A program made the position numbers and the translations under genes. From Rhodoplanes elegans (GTDB lineage Bacteria > Pseudomonadota > Alphaproteobacteria > Rhizobiales > Xanthobacteraceae), in NCBI RefSeq assembly GCF_016653355.1, contig NZ_NHSK01000076.1, forward strand, positions 123,333 to 187,332: DNA of 64,000 nucleotides, in the 5' to 3' direction. This document shows positions 9,694-20,578 of this stretch, one piece after another. Every line of letters starts with the position of its first letter. The stretch's first letter is position 1. Under the pieces are notes generated by a model. That model did not search any database and had not been told where the DNA came from. It saw only the letters and a program-made list of their open reading frames with translations.

Positions 9694-10647
9694 TCAGCCG
9701 GTGGAGCGCTCCAGCCGTCGCATGGTCTGCGACGGCAGCTCGCCGAACAGTGTCCGGTATTGCGCCGCGAAGCGGCCGAGTTCGGTGACGCCGTGGCTGG
9801 TCAGTACGTCGGTGACAAGCCGTCCGCGCGCGCTCGGATCGAGCAGAGAGGCATGGACGTGGTTGAGCTGCAGGAGCTTGAGATAGCGCGACGGCGGCAT
9901 GCCGTAGACGGCGCCGAAGGCGCGCCGCAGCGTCCGTTCGCACACCCCGGCGGCGACACACAGATCGGCGAGGCCCGGGACCGGCCCGGTCGCGTCGCGC
10001 CCCTGCTCGAACGCCCGTCGGACGATCAGATGGTGGTGCGGCGCCGCGGGCACGTGGCGGCTCCCCGGCGCTCCGATCACCTCGACGAGCATCTGGGAGA
10101 TCGCCGTGGCGGCGTCGTGCGCCTGCTCCGGCGACGCCGCGTCGTCGCCGGATGGCGCCTCATCACGGGCCGCCTGGGACCGACCCTTGTCGATCTGCGC
10201 CAGCAGGGCGGCGAAGGTCTCGGCCTCTGCCTGGATCAACGATGCGGTGGCGCTGCGGGTCCGGCCGGCGAGCCGGTCGACCTGGGCGGGCGTCAGCATG
10301 GCCAGCGGCAGCGTCAGCGAGATCCAGCTGTGCGGCACCGCGTTGGCGAACACGAAGCGGCTGCCCGGCGGCAGCACGGCGATGCCGTGCCGCGCGACCG
10401 GGACCCCGTTGAGCGTGACGGCGTGCCGGTCGAGCGTGCTCTGCATGACGAAGACCAGGACGCCCGGCTGCCCGATCGTGCCGTCGGCCACCATGCCGGC
10501 CCCGCAGCGCCCATGTTGGATCACGACGTCGCCGCAGCGCCGGTTGTGCACCGACCACTCGGGCAGGCCGCGGCTGGTCAGCAGGAAGCTGACATCGGCC
10601 TCGCGCACTGCACGAGCGAACTCGACGAACGCCGATGCCGAAGACAC
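9694..10647 (-). CDS. AraC-family transcriptional regulator
   Basis: A 317-residue regulator with an N-terminal effector-sensing region (about 1-190) and a C-terminal double helix-turn-helix (about 210-310): LCVAAGVCERTLRRAFGAV followed by PSRYLKLLQLNHV and GRFAAQYRTLFGELPS. The N-terminal layout resembles EutR-like members. It lies upstream of, and on the same strand as, the SphA-like gene (about 160 bases between them) and divergently from the sulfatase-maturase gene, so either could be its target. The ligand is unknown. Confidence 0.88.
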   Translation of the reverse strand: MSSASAFVEFARAVREADVSFLLTSRGLPEWSVHNRRCGDVVIQHGRCGAGMVADGTIGQPGVLVFVMQSTLDRHAVTLNGVPVARHGIAVLPPGSRFVFANAVPHSWISLTLPLAMLTPAQVDRLAGRTRSATASLIQAEAETFAALLAQIDKGRSQAARDEAPSGDDAASPEQAHDAATAISQMLVEVIGAPGSRHVPAAPHHHLIVRRAFEQGRDATGPVPGLADLCVAAGVCERTLRRAFGAVYGMPPSRYLKLLQLNHVHASLLDPSARGRLVTDVLTSHGVTELGRFAAQYRTLFGELPSQTMRRLERSTG

Positions 10648-10936
10648 GTTGCCCCACCCACCTAAGTCAATAAGGCTAATACAAAATGCCGGCGTGAAAC
10701 CTCATCATACGAACAAACCGTGCGCATGCCTATCGTGATAAGCTTCATGGATTGCACATAAAGGTGTGGCCGCGCTCGGTTCGATCACAAGCACGGCATC
10801 CGGTCTCGCGTCCCTCGCGGCTGGCCGGAACTGCATACTGGCCCGTGGGGCGGCAAGCTAGCCTCCGATCGATCCCCGGCAGCTTCGCCTCTCCGCCGGT
10901 GCCGAGAGCGGCGCTGAATCCCGGTTAACCCGCCGG

Positions 10937-12232
10937 ATGAGCTCCGTGGCCGACAAGTACGACGCTCCGATCAAGCTCGCGGGAATGGGCGAACGCAGCT
11001 TCCATGCCATGGCCAAGCCGGCCGGGGCGCGCTGCAATCTCGACTGCACCTATTGCTTCTATCTGAGCAAGGAGACGCTGCCTGACGGACAGGATGCACG
11101 CGGCCTCGGTGCCGGCGACATGGATCGCGACACGCTCGAGCGGTTCGTGCGCCAGTACATCGCCGGCGTCACCAGTCCCGAGGTGGTCTTCACCTGGCAG
11201 GGCGGCGAGCCGACCTTGCGCGGGCTCGGCTTCTTCGAGGAGGTCGTCGCCCTGCAGGCGAAGCATGCCCGGCCGGGCCAGCGGATCCACAACGATCTGC
11301 AGACCAACGGCGTGCTGCTCGACGAGACGTGGGCGCGGTTCCTGAAACAACACCGCTTCCTGGTCGGGCTGAGCATCGACGGGCCGCGCGAGCTGCACGA
11401 TTCCTTCCGGGTCAACAAGGGCGGCGCGCCGACCTTCGACAAGGTGATGGCGGCGGCAGCGTTGCTGCGACGGTTCGGTGTGCCGTTCAACGCGCTCGTC
11501 TCGGTGCATCGCCTCAATGCGAAGAAGCCGCTCGACGTCTATCGCTTCCTGCGCCGTGAGCTCGGCGTGACCGTGATCCAGCTCATCCCGGTGGTCGAGC
11601 CGCGCGACTTCGCGACCACCGCGCCGCAGTCGCATGACCCGGCGCGCGCGCCGCTGCTCGGCAGCCCGCGGGCGCGGCCCGGCGATCCGGACTCGGTCGT
11701 CACCGACTGGTCGGTGGATCCCGACGACTGGGGCACGTTCTTGTCGCGGGTGTTCGACGAGTGGCGGCGCAAGGATCTTGGCACCGTCCTGGTCACCCAT
11801 TTCGAGACCCTGGTGGCGCGCCGCCTCGGCCTGCCGGCTCAGATCTGCATCTACGCCGAGACCTGCGGCAAGGCCGTGGTGGTCGAGCACGACGGAAGCG
11901 TCTTCTCCTGCGACCACTACGTCTATCCCGAGCACCGGCTCGGCAGCCTGCACGAGGCGACCCTCGCCGATCTCGTCTTCTCGCGCGCGCAGGTGATGTT
12001 CGGCTACGCCAAGTCGGACCGCCTGCCGGCCTATTGCCGGGCCTGCGAGGCGCTGGCCGACTGCTGGGGCGAATGCCCGCGCAACCGCCTGATCAGGACA
12101 CCCGACGGCGAGCCGGGCCTCAACTATCTGTGCGCCGGGCTGAAGCGGTTCTTCCGCCACGCCGGGCCGGCGGCCGACGCCATCGCGGCCGACATTCGGG
12201 CCCGGAAGCCGGCATTCACCAGCGGGACGTGA
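10937..12232 (+). CDS. Anaerobic sulfatase-maturating enzyme (radical SAM/SPASM)
   Basis: A 431-residue radical SAM enzyme that oxidises the active-site cysteine (or serine) of a sulfatase to C-alpha-formylglycine. The cluster motif CNLDCTYC (Cys33, Cys37, Cys40) and the following FYLSKE match anSME enzymes. QGGEPTLRGLGF is the glycine-rich SAM-binding motif. The C-terminal SPASM domain (about 300-410) carries cysteines in ETCGKAV, FSCDHYVYPEH, YCRACEALADCWGECP and LCAGLKRFF for two extra 4Fe-4S clusters. The sulfatase gene starts 22 bases downstream, so the pair is probably co-transcribed. Confidence 0.93.
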   Translation: MSSVADKYDAPIKLAGMGERSFHAMAKPAGARCNLDCTYCFYLSKETLPDGQDARGLGAGDMDRDTLERFVRQYIAGVTSPEVVFTWQGGEPTLRGLGFFEEVVALQAKHARPGQRIHNDLQTNGVLLDETWARFLKQHRFLVGLSIDGPRELHDSFRVNKGGAPTFDKVMAAAALLRRFGVPFNALVSVHRLNAKKPLDVYRFLRRELGVTVIQLIPVVEPRDFATTAPQSHDPARAPLLGSPRARPGDPDSVVTDWSVDPDDWGTFLSRVFDEWRRKDLGTVLVTHFETLVARRLGLPAQICIYAETCGKAVVVEHDGSVFSCDHYVYPEHRLGSLHEATLADLVFSRAQVMFGYAKSDRLPAYCRACEALADCWGECPRNRLIRTPDGEPGLNYLCAGLKRFFRHAGPAADAIAADIRARKPAFTSGT

Positions 12233-12254
12233 CATTCTCAACGGAGGAGATTGC

Positions 12255-14819
12255 ATGACCTTCGGATCAATAGCCATGCGTACGCTCGTCGGAGTCACGG
12301 CCGGCCTCCTGCTCGGCGCGAGCTGGTCGCTCGGGCCGGCCGTGGCCCAGCAGGTCACCGGCACGCCCGGCGCGCCGGATGCCACCACGACCATCGACGG
12401 TCGCCAGCTCCCCGCGCCGGACCCGAAGTTCGGCGGCGTGATCAGGAACGACGCGCTGCAGTCGAAGCCCTGGTGGGCGCCGCGCATCGTGCCGCCGAAG
12501 GAGGCGCCGAACGTCCTCCTGATCATCACGGACGACGCCGGCTTCGGCGTGCCGTCGACGTTCGGCGGCGTCATCCCGACGCCGACCATGGACGGCCTCG
12601 CGGCCGAGGGCCTGCGCTACAATCGTGTCTTCTCGACCGCGCTGTGCTCGCCGACCCGTGCCGCGCTGATCACCGGGCGCAACCATCACTCGGTCGGCTT
12701 CGGCGTGATCTCCGAGCAGTCGACCGGCTTTCCCGGCTACAACAGCATCATCGGCAAGGACAAGGCGACGGTCGGCCGGATCCTGAGCGACAACGGCTAC
12801 GCCACCGCGTGGTTCGGCAAGGACCACAACACGCCGGCCTTCGCGGCGAGCCAGGTCGGGCCGTTCGACCAGTGGCCGACCGGCATCGGCTTCGAGTACT
12901 TCTACGGCTTCGTCGGCGGCGACGCCAACCAGTGGCAGCCGAACCTGTTCCGCAACACGACGCAGATCTACCCGTTCGACGGCAAGCCGCCGGGCACCTG
13001 GAACCTGATCACGGCGATGGCCGACGACGCCATCGACTACATCGGCCGGATGCACCAGACCGATCCGACGAAGCCGATCTTCATCAAGTATGCGCCGGGC
13101 GCCACCCATGCGCCGCACCACCCGACCAAGGAGTGGGTGGAGAAGATCACGGCCATGCATCTGTTCGACGACGGCTACGAGACACTGCGCGAGCGCATCT
13201 TCGAGAACCAGAAGCGCCTCGGCGTGATCCCGAAGGATGCCAAGCTGACGCCGTGGCCGCGCGAGGTGCTGAAGGCGTGGGACACGCTGACGCCGGAGGC
13301 CAAGAAGCTGTTCGTCCGCCAGGTCGAGGTGTTCGCCGCCTACGCGGCCTACAGCGACCACGAGATCGGCCGAGTCATCAAGGCTTTCGAGGACATCGGC
13401 CGGCGCGACAACACGCTGATCATCTACATCAACGGCGACAACGGCACGAGCGCCGAGGGAGGCCCGATGGGCACGCCCAACGAGGTGGCGTTCTTCAACG
13501 GCCTGAGCGAGCTGCCGGTCGACGTGCAGATGAAGTTCTACGACGTGTGGGGCACGGAGCAGACCTACAATCACATGTCGGCCGGCTGGTCGTGGGCCTT
13601 CGACACGCCGTTCGACTGGTTCAAGCAGAATGCCTCGCGGCTCGGCGGCATCAACCAGAACATGGTGGTGTCGTGGCCGGCCCGCATCAAGGACAAGGGG
13701 GCCTTGCGCGAGCAGTTCGTCCACGTCATCGACGTCGTGCCGACCATCCTGGAGGTCGCCGGTCTTCGCGCGCCCGACACGGTCGACGGCATCAAGCAGG
13801 CGCCGATCGAGGGGACGAGCTTCGCCTACACGTTCGACCCCAAAAACGCCAAGGCGCCGTCCCGGCACACCACTCAATATTTCGAGATGATGGGCCAGTG
13901 GGCGCTCTACAAGGACGGTTGGCTCTTGAGCACCAAGGTGAACCGCGCGCCCTGGGAGGCGTTCGGCGCGGCCAATCCTGACCCGCTCAACAACCAGGTG
14001 TTCCAGCTCTACGACCTATCCAAGGACTTCACCCAGGCCGACGACATCGCCGCCAAGAACCCGCAGAAGGTCGCGCAGATGCGCCAGGCGTTCGTCGCCG
14101 AGGCGAAGAAGTATCAGGTGCTGCCGCTCGACGCCTCGGTCGCTGCCCGCATCGTCGCGCCGCGGCCGAACATCACGGCGGGTCGCAGCGAGTTCGTCTA
14201 CACGCGGCCGATGACGGGGTTGCCGCAAGGCGATTCCCCGAACCTCCTCAACAGCTCCTACACGATCACGGCCGATATCGAGGTGCCGGCCGGCGGCGCC
14301 GAAGGAATGATCCTCACCTCGGGTGGGCGCTTCGCCGGCTACGGCTTCTATCTGAAGGATGGCAAGCCCGTGTTCCTGTGGAACCTGGTGGATCTGAAGC
14401 GAGTGAGGTGGGAAGGGCCCGACGTGCTCGCGCCGGGCCGTCACACGCTGGAGTTCGACTTCAAGTATGACGGGCTCGGCATCGGCACGCTGGCGTTCAA
14501 CAACATGAGCGGCGTCGGCCGCGGCGGCACCGGAACCCTGAAGGTCGACGGCAAGGCGGTCCAGACCATCGCGCTGCCGCACACGTTGCCGATGATCCTG
14601 CAATGGGACGAGGCCTTCGACATCGGCTCCGACACGCTGACCGGCGTCAACGACGCCGACTACACGCCGCCGTTCCGGCTCACCGCCAGGCTGAACAAGC
14701 TGACCATCAAGGTCGACCGGCCGCAGCTCGGCAAGGCCGACATCGAGAAGCTGGAGACCGCGCGGGCGACCGCGGTCGACGGCGCGCCGCTCACCCGCGT
14801 GCAGCCCGGGCCGCATTGA
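12255..14819 (+). CDS. Arylsulfatase, Cys-type, exported
   Basis: An 854-residue alkaline-phosphatase-superfamily sulfatase. A signal peptide covers about residues 1-31 (cut after AVA). The metal-binding DD (93-94) and the formylglycine signature CSPTR (131-135) with downstream TGR show a cysteine-type enzyme, matching the anSME encoded just before it. The catalytic domain runs to about 600, and an additional C-terminal region of about 200 residues (beta-rich, with YTITADIEVPAGGAEG) probably forms an accessory domain seen in long periplasmic arylsulfatases. The start is set by GGAGGAG. The substrate, an aryl or glycan sulfate ester, cannot be told. Confidence 0.93.
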   Translation: MTFGSIAMRTLVGVTAGLLLGASWSLGPAVAQQVTGTPGAPDATTTIDGRQLPAPDPKFGGVIRNDALQSKPWWAPRIVPPKEAPNVLLIITDDAGFGVPSTFGGVIPTPTMDGLAAEGLRYNRVFSTALCSPTRAALITGRNHHSVGFGVISEQSTGFPGYNSIIGKDKATVGRILSDNGYATAWFGKDHNTPAFAASQVGPFDQWPTGIGFEYFYGFVGGDANQWQPNLFRNTTQIYPFDGKPPGTWNLITAMADDAIDYIGRMHQTDPTKPIFIKYAPGATHAPHHPTKEWVEKITAMHLFDDGYETLRERIFENQKRLGVIPKDAKLTPWPREVLKAWDTLTPEAKKLFVRQVEVFAAYAAYSDHEIGRVIKAFEDIGRRDNTLIIYINGDNGTSAEGGPMGTPNEVAFFNGLSELPVDVQMKFYDVWGTEQTYNHMSAGWSWAFDTPFDWFKQNASRLGGINQNMVVSWPARIKDKGALREQFVHVIDVVPTILEVAGLRAPDTVDGIKQAPIEGTSFAYTFDPKNAKAPSRHTTQYFEMMGQWALYKDGWLLSTKVNRAPWEAFGAANPDPLNNQVFQLYDLSKDFTQADDIAAKNPQKVAQMRQAFVAEAKKYQVLPLDASVAARIVAPRPNITAGRSEFVYTRPMTGLPQGDSPNLLNSSYTITADIEVPAGGAEGMILTSGGRFAGYGFYLKDGKPVFLWNLVDLKRVRWEGPDVLAPGRHTLEFDFKYDGLGIGTLAFNNMSGVGRGGTGTLKVDGKAVQTIALPHTLPMILQWDEAFDIGSDTLTGVNDADYTPPFRLTARLNKLTIKVDRPQLGKADIEKLETARATAVDGAPLTRVQPGPH

Positions 14820-14851
14820 GGCAGCTTTCGCCAGGTGAAAGGCGCTCCCTT

Positions 14852-14942
14852 CGTCATGGCCGGGCGCGTCGCGGCCATCCTCGATCGTGGTCTTGCGGAG
14901 ACCGCGAGATCGTGGATGCTCGCGACGAGCGCGGGCATGACG
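14852..14942. repeat. Palindromic intergenic repeat (CGTCATGGCCGGGC type)
   Basis: The ends are imperfect inverted repeats: CGTCATGGCCGGGC on the left and GCGGGCATGACG on the right. Inside is a hairpin (TCTTGCGG / CCGCGAGA). This layout matches the dispersed palindromic repeats common in Rhizobiales intergenic regions. It lies between the sulfatase and a small secreted protein gene. Confidence 0.7.
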
Positions 14943-15018
14943 GGTCGGGAGAGTCGAGGGCTGGAACGAGACGCGCTCGAGGGGGCGACCTTCGTTTGAT
15001 CACTGCAGGGAGAATGTC

Positions 15019-15363
15019 ATGAGAACGAGTCTGTTGGTCGGTGTCGTGCTGGCGAGCGTGGCCGCGGGCGGCGCCTCGGCGCAGGTGCAGGGCGTGAATC
15101 TGAACGGCCCGTGGATTTGCGTCGCGAACTGTCTCGGCGGCCAGGGCAGCAGTGCGTTCATCACCCAGTACGGCACCCAGCTCAACGTGATCAACGACGC
15201 CGGCCAGCCGTCGGCCGGATGGGTCGAGTATCCGGGCCGCATCTGGATCGCCAACGCTTGGCAGGGTGCCGTCTACTCGCCGGACGGCATGACCATCCAG
15301 TTCGACAAGGGGACGATCTGGCAGCGCCCGCCGGTGGCTCCGCCGGCCCGCCGCCGCCGTTAG
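15019..15363 (+). CDS. Small secreted protein of unknown function
   Basis: A 114-residue protein with a clear signal peptide (MRTSLLVGVVLASVAAGGASA, cut at about 21) and a mature part of about 93 residues rich in Gly, Asn and Trp. It has two close cysteines (WICVANCLGG) that could form a disulfide, and a basic end PPARRRR. GGGAGAA lies 6 bases before the start. I do not recognise a family, though WVEYPGRIWIANAWQG resembles small exported alphaproteobacterial proteins. It lies downstream of the sulfatase in the same direction but is separated by a repeat. Confidence 0.72.
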   Translation: MRTSLLVGVVLASVAAGGASAQVQGVNLNGPWICVANCLGGQGSSAFITQYGTQLNVINDAGQPSAGWVEYPGRIWIANAWQGAVYSPDGMTIQFDKGTIWQRPPVAPPARRRR

Positions 15364-15391
15364 GCGTAGCCCCGCGGCGATGACCCCGGCG

Positions 15392-15412
15392 CCGGCGGCG
15401 TGGCGCCGCCGG
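15392..15412. terminator. Hairpin between convergent genes
   Basis: A perfect 9-base stem (CCGGCGGCG, loop TGG, CGCCGCCGG) in the short gap between the convergent small secreted protein gene and bphP. There is no T-tract. It could act on both strands. Confidence 0.4.
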
Positions 15413-15423
15413 GTCCGTCGGGA

Positions 15424-17772
<2,349 letters not shown>

Positions 17773-18041
17773 GGGTCGTCGTCACGGTTCGCCCTCTCGG
17801 CTCGCCGTCGCGGGCGCCGGCGCAGTGGTACGAGCCCTTCCTTTCGGCGAGCTCCGCTCCATCGCGCCGGAAGCCCATCGCATCGCAACCCGCCGAGCCG
17901 GAGCCCGCCGGGCGACCCCGTAGGCGCTGGCGGGTCGGCGGCCGTCGGCGACCGCGAGGTCGCCTATCTAACCGAAATAGGTCACGGCTCGTCCAGCATT
18001 TGCGGTGGATGAGAGTAAAATTGGCGTTCGAGCGGTAAAAT

Positions 18042-19412
18042 TCAGCTCTTCGACCCGCCGGCCGGCGGGTCGTCGCCGAGGTCGTATCGGTTGAGCTTGG
18101 CGTAGAGGCTCTGCCGGGACAGCCCGAGCAGCTCGGCCGCGGCGGTGCGATTGCCGCCGGCGAGGTCGAGGGCGGCCCGGACATAGTGCCGCTCCACCAC
18201 GTTGATGGTGTCACGCACCAGCTTGCGCAGCGAGGTCTTGCCGATCTGCTCGGTCAGTGGCCCGAGCGCCGAGATCAGCCGGTTGGCGTCCTCGGCCGGC
18301 GGCAGCCGCCGCGCGACGTCGCGCAGGATGACGCCGATGTGGGGGTTGGAGGGATCGCCGGTGCCGGCCGCCGAGATCTCGACCTCGGTCGAGGCGCCGA
18401 GCTCGCCGTGGATGGTCGTCGAGAACAGCCGGACGAAGCGTTGCCGGTGGACATTGGCGAGCAGCACGGTGAGGTCCGCGCCCGGGCGCCACAGCCAGCG
18501 GCCGAGCCGCTCGCCGACCACGAGCCCCTTCGCCCCGACCTCGACGAGATCGAGGAAGGCCTGGTTGGTGCGGCGGATCACGCCTTCCTGGTTGATCACC
18601 ACGAACCCGTCGGGCATCCGCTCGATCAGGTCCTCGACCGACAGGCGGTCGGCCTGGACCGGCATCGCGAGCGGCGCGCCGACCGGCGAGAGCTGGACCA
18701 GGAAGATCGGCCCCGGATCCGAGGTCATCAGCGAGGCGCGCACCAGGCACGCCTTCCGGGCCTGGCCGAAATGCATGACGATGCCGGGCGCCTTGCCCTG
18801 CTCGCGGACCCGCAGCAGCATCGCCTGGAGGAGGTCGCGCTCCTCGGGCAGCACATCGGCCAGGAAGTCGCGGCCGGCGACGCTGTCCGGGCGCGGCCCG
18901 ACGGCGCCGAGCGCCTGCACGGCGGCCGGATTCGCCTCGATGATGCGCAAGTTGGAGGCGCGCAGAAGCAGCACGGCCTCGGTCGAGGTGTGGAACAGGA
19001 GCCGATAGCGAGTCTCGACGTCGCGCAACTTCCAGTAGTCGCGCTCCATCGTCTGCTGGGCGGCGATCAGCCGCGACTGCAGCTCGGCGACCGCCTGCAG
19101 GTTCTTGCCGATGGCGAGCAGGCCGGGCCGGCCGCCGAGCAGCACGGTCGTGTATTCGATCGGCAGCTCGCGGCCGCTGGGGAAGCGCTGGGTGACCTGT
19201 CGGAATGCCGAGACGCCGGTCTTGAGGGCGTCCTCCACCATGCGGCGGACTTTTTCGCCGCCCACCTCGGTGACGGTGTCGACCCAGGGCCGTCCGAGCC
19301 AGGCTTCGACGCCCTTCTCGGAGATGGCATCGGAGAGCGTGACCTCACGGATCACCCCGTTCATGTCGAGCAACAGGGTGACGTCCGGCTGCGAGATGTT
19401 GAGACTGGTCAT
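18042..19412 (-). CDS. ppsR: PpsR/CrtJ transcriptional regulator, cysteine-less HTH paralogue
   Basis: A 456-residue regulator of photosynthesis genes: an N-terminal PAS-like domain, a Q-linker helix (about 105-130), two PAS domains (about 135-240 and 255-370) and a Fis-type HTH at the C-terminus (LLGLSRQSLYAKLNRY). PpsR proteins bind TGT-N12-ACA boxes. The redox cysteine normally at the start of the HTH is replaced here by Tyr410 (HYVRAAL), and the only cysteine in the protein is in RKACLVRA. Being next to bphP and lacking that cysteine, it is the likely light-signalling partner (PpsR2-like) rather than the redox sensor. PpsR proteins can repress or activate; which applies here is not visible. 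Confidence 0.93.
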   Translation of the reverse strand: MTSLNISQPDVTLLLDMNGVIREVTLSDAISEKGVEAWLGRPWVDTVTEVGGEKVRRMVEDALKTGVSAFRQVTQRFPSGRELPIEYTTVLLGGRPGLLAIGKNLQAVAELQSRLIAAQQTMERDYWKLRDVETRYRLLFHTSTEAVLLLRASNLRIIEANPAAVQALGAVGPRPDSVAGRDFLADVLPEERDLLQAMLLRVREQGKAPGIVMHFGQARKACLVRASLMTSDPGPIFLVQLSPVGAPLAMPVQADRLSVEDLIERMPDGFVVINQEGVIRRTNQAFLDLVEVGAKGLVVGERLGRWLWRPGADLTVLLANVHRQRFVRLFSTTIHGELGASTEVEISAAGTGDPSNPHIGVILRDVARRLPPAEDANRLISALGPLTEQIGKTSLRKLVRDTINVVERHYVRAALDLAGGNRTAAAELLGLSRQSLYAKLNRYDLGDDPPAGGSKS

Positions 19413-19715
19413 GGTCGCTCGATACCGGAAACGTTAAAGAGGCGACCGCGCGCTGCCCTCGATGATCAAGTTGTCATGACCACGACGATGGTCTCAGCGG
19501 GAGCCCGGCGGCACAGGGGTTCGCTCACCAGGGGCGAATCAGTATGGCTCGAATTCCCATTCCTTGCTTGTCAATTGGACAGCTGACGCGGCGTCCGTCA
19601 ATGGAGCTATTGCGGATCGCGTCGTAATTCAAGCGTCAACACGCAAACTGTCAGGCTTTTTTGACCTGGTATGCAACTATGGCGTAGATCCGGCGAAGTT
19701 GCGCCTGCCGGGTTG
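19413..19715. other. Upstream region of the bphP-linked ppsR
   Basis: About 300 bases, less GC-rich than the surroundings, between the ppsR start and the end of the tspO-linked small gene, both on the minus strand. It should hold the ppsR promoter. A 76-codon plus-strand frame (19564-19794) is not convincing. One near-match to a PpsR box is listed separately. Confidence 0.5.
19649..19666. promoter_or_regulatory. Possible PpsR box (TGT-N12-ACC)
   Basis: TGTCAGGCTTTTTTGACC differs from the TGT-N12-ACA consensus by one base and keeps the inner CA...TG character. It lies about 240 bases upstream of the bphP-linked ppsR, so autoregulation is possible. Single-site evidence only. Confidence 0.3.
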
Positions 19716-20033
19716 TCATTGCGCAATCGTCGGGTGTTGTCCGGACGACTTTACGGTCCGGCTTGTCAAGCGCGTCAGCAGATCCGCGACATGAGCCATC
19801 AACGCGGCGAATAGACTCGCCGCCACCCAGACCCAGTCCGCCCCGACCAAGGCGGCCCGGACGGCGACGAGAAGGCAGGCGCCGGCGGCGAGATTGGGCA
19901 GCAGCCGACGCAGCGGCGGCAGGCGCCCGGCGAGGGCCGGCATTCGACCGGCCAGCGCCAGCGCGATCGTCTCGACCACCACGAGCGCCAGGATCAGGTC
20001 GATCACCCGGCCGCTGGCGAACAGGTCGGCCAT
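19716..20033 (-). CDS. Small membrane protein downstream of tspO
   Basis: A 105-residue hydrophobic protein with about three membrane segments (about 10-28, 47-63 and 65-88) and a basic C-terminal tail ending SRTVKSSGQHPTIAQ. It begins MADLFASGRV, 11 bases after the tspO stop, so it is probably the last gene of the bchG-bchP-tspO transcript. I do not recognise a named family. Its place suggests a role in tetrapyrrole handling or membrane assembly, but that is inference from position only. Confidence 0.72.
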   Translation of the reverse strand: MADLFASGRVIDLILALVVVETIALALAGRMPALAGRLPPLRRLLPNLAAGACLLVAVRAALVGADWVWVAASLFAALMAHVADLLTRLTSRTVKSSGQHPTIAQ

Positions 20034-20044
20034 CGCGGCGCCGG

Positions 20045-20578
20045 TCAGCCGAACGGGCCGTTGAGCTGGACCACGGTCCAGGTGAGATAGGACGCGATCG
20101 TCACCCACACGAGGTAAGGGAAGAAGAGCAGGCTGGCGAGCTTGGAGTCCTTCAGCGGCGCGACCACGATCAGGAGCACGGCGAGCCACAGGGCGCCGAC
20201 CTCGATCAGCGCCCAGTCGGGCCGCTGCTGATTGAAGAACAGGAAGCTCCACAGCATGTTGAGGCCGCCGATCAGGACGAACAGCGCGACGATCACGCCG
20301 CGCCGCCGCGGGCAGGCGACGTCGCGCCACGCGAACGCCATGCCGATCACCGAGAAGGTGAACACGGTCGTCCAGACGATCGGGAAGGCGTAGTCGGGCG
20401 GCTGCCAGGACGGCTTCTTGAGCGCCTGGTACCAGTCGCCCAGCTGGGTGAGCTCGCCGCCGATGGTGGCGATCGCCGCCGTGAACAGCGTGGCGAGCAC
20501 GAGGGGCCACCAGAAGCCGGGCTCGCGCGGCTCCTGCGGCAGGTCGACGCGAAGCGTCAGGGGCGAGCGAGACCGCAC
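20045..20578 (-). CDS. tspO: TspO/MBR family tryptophan-rich sensory protein
   Basis: A 177-residue five-helix membrane protein with the family motif GDWYQALKKPSWQPP (about 45-59) and many tryptophans. In Rhodobacter, TspO binds porphyrins and dampens photosynthesis gene expression, probably by exporting tetrapyrrole intermediates. The GTG at 20578 is taken as start: it overlaps the end of bchP by 22 bases and has AAGGA about 12 bases upstream. No ATG precedes the first helix in frame. It lies in the bchG-lhaA-like-bchP operon. Confidence 0.9.
   Translation of the reverse strand: MRSRSPLTLRVDLPQEPREPGFWWPLVLATLFTAAIATIGGELTQLGDWYQALKKPSWQPPDYAFPIVWTTVFTFSVIGMAFAWRDVACPRRRGVIVALFVLIGGLNMLWSFLFFNQQRPDWALIEVGALWLAVLLIVVAPLKDSKLASLLFFPYLVWVTIASYLTWTVVQLNGPFG

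Noticed and set aside
19564..19794. 76-codon plus-strand frame near the bphP-linked ppsR
   Set aside because: No ribosome-binding site or recognisable feature, and its end overlaps the small membrane protein gene on the other strand.
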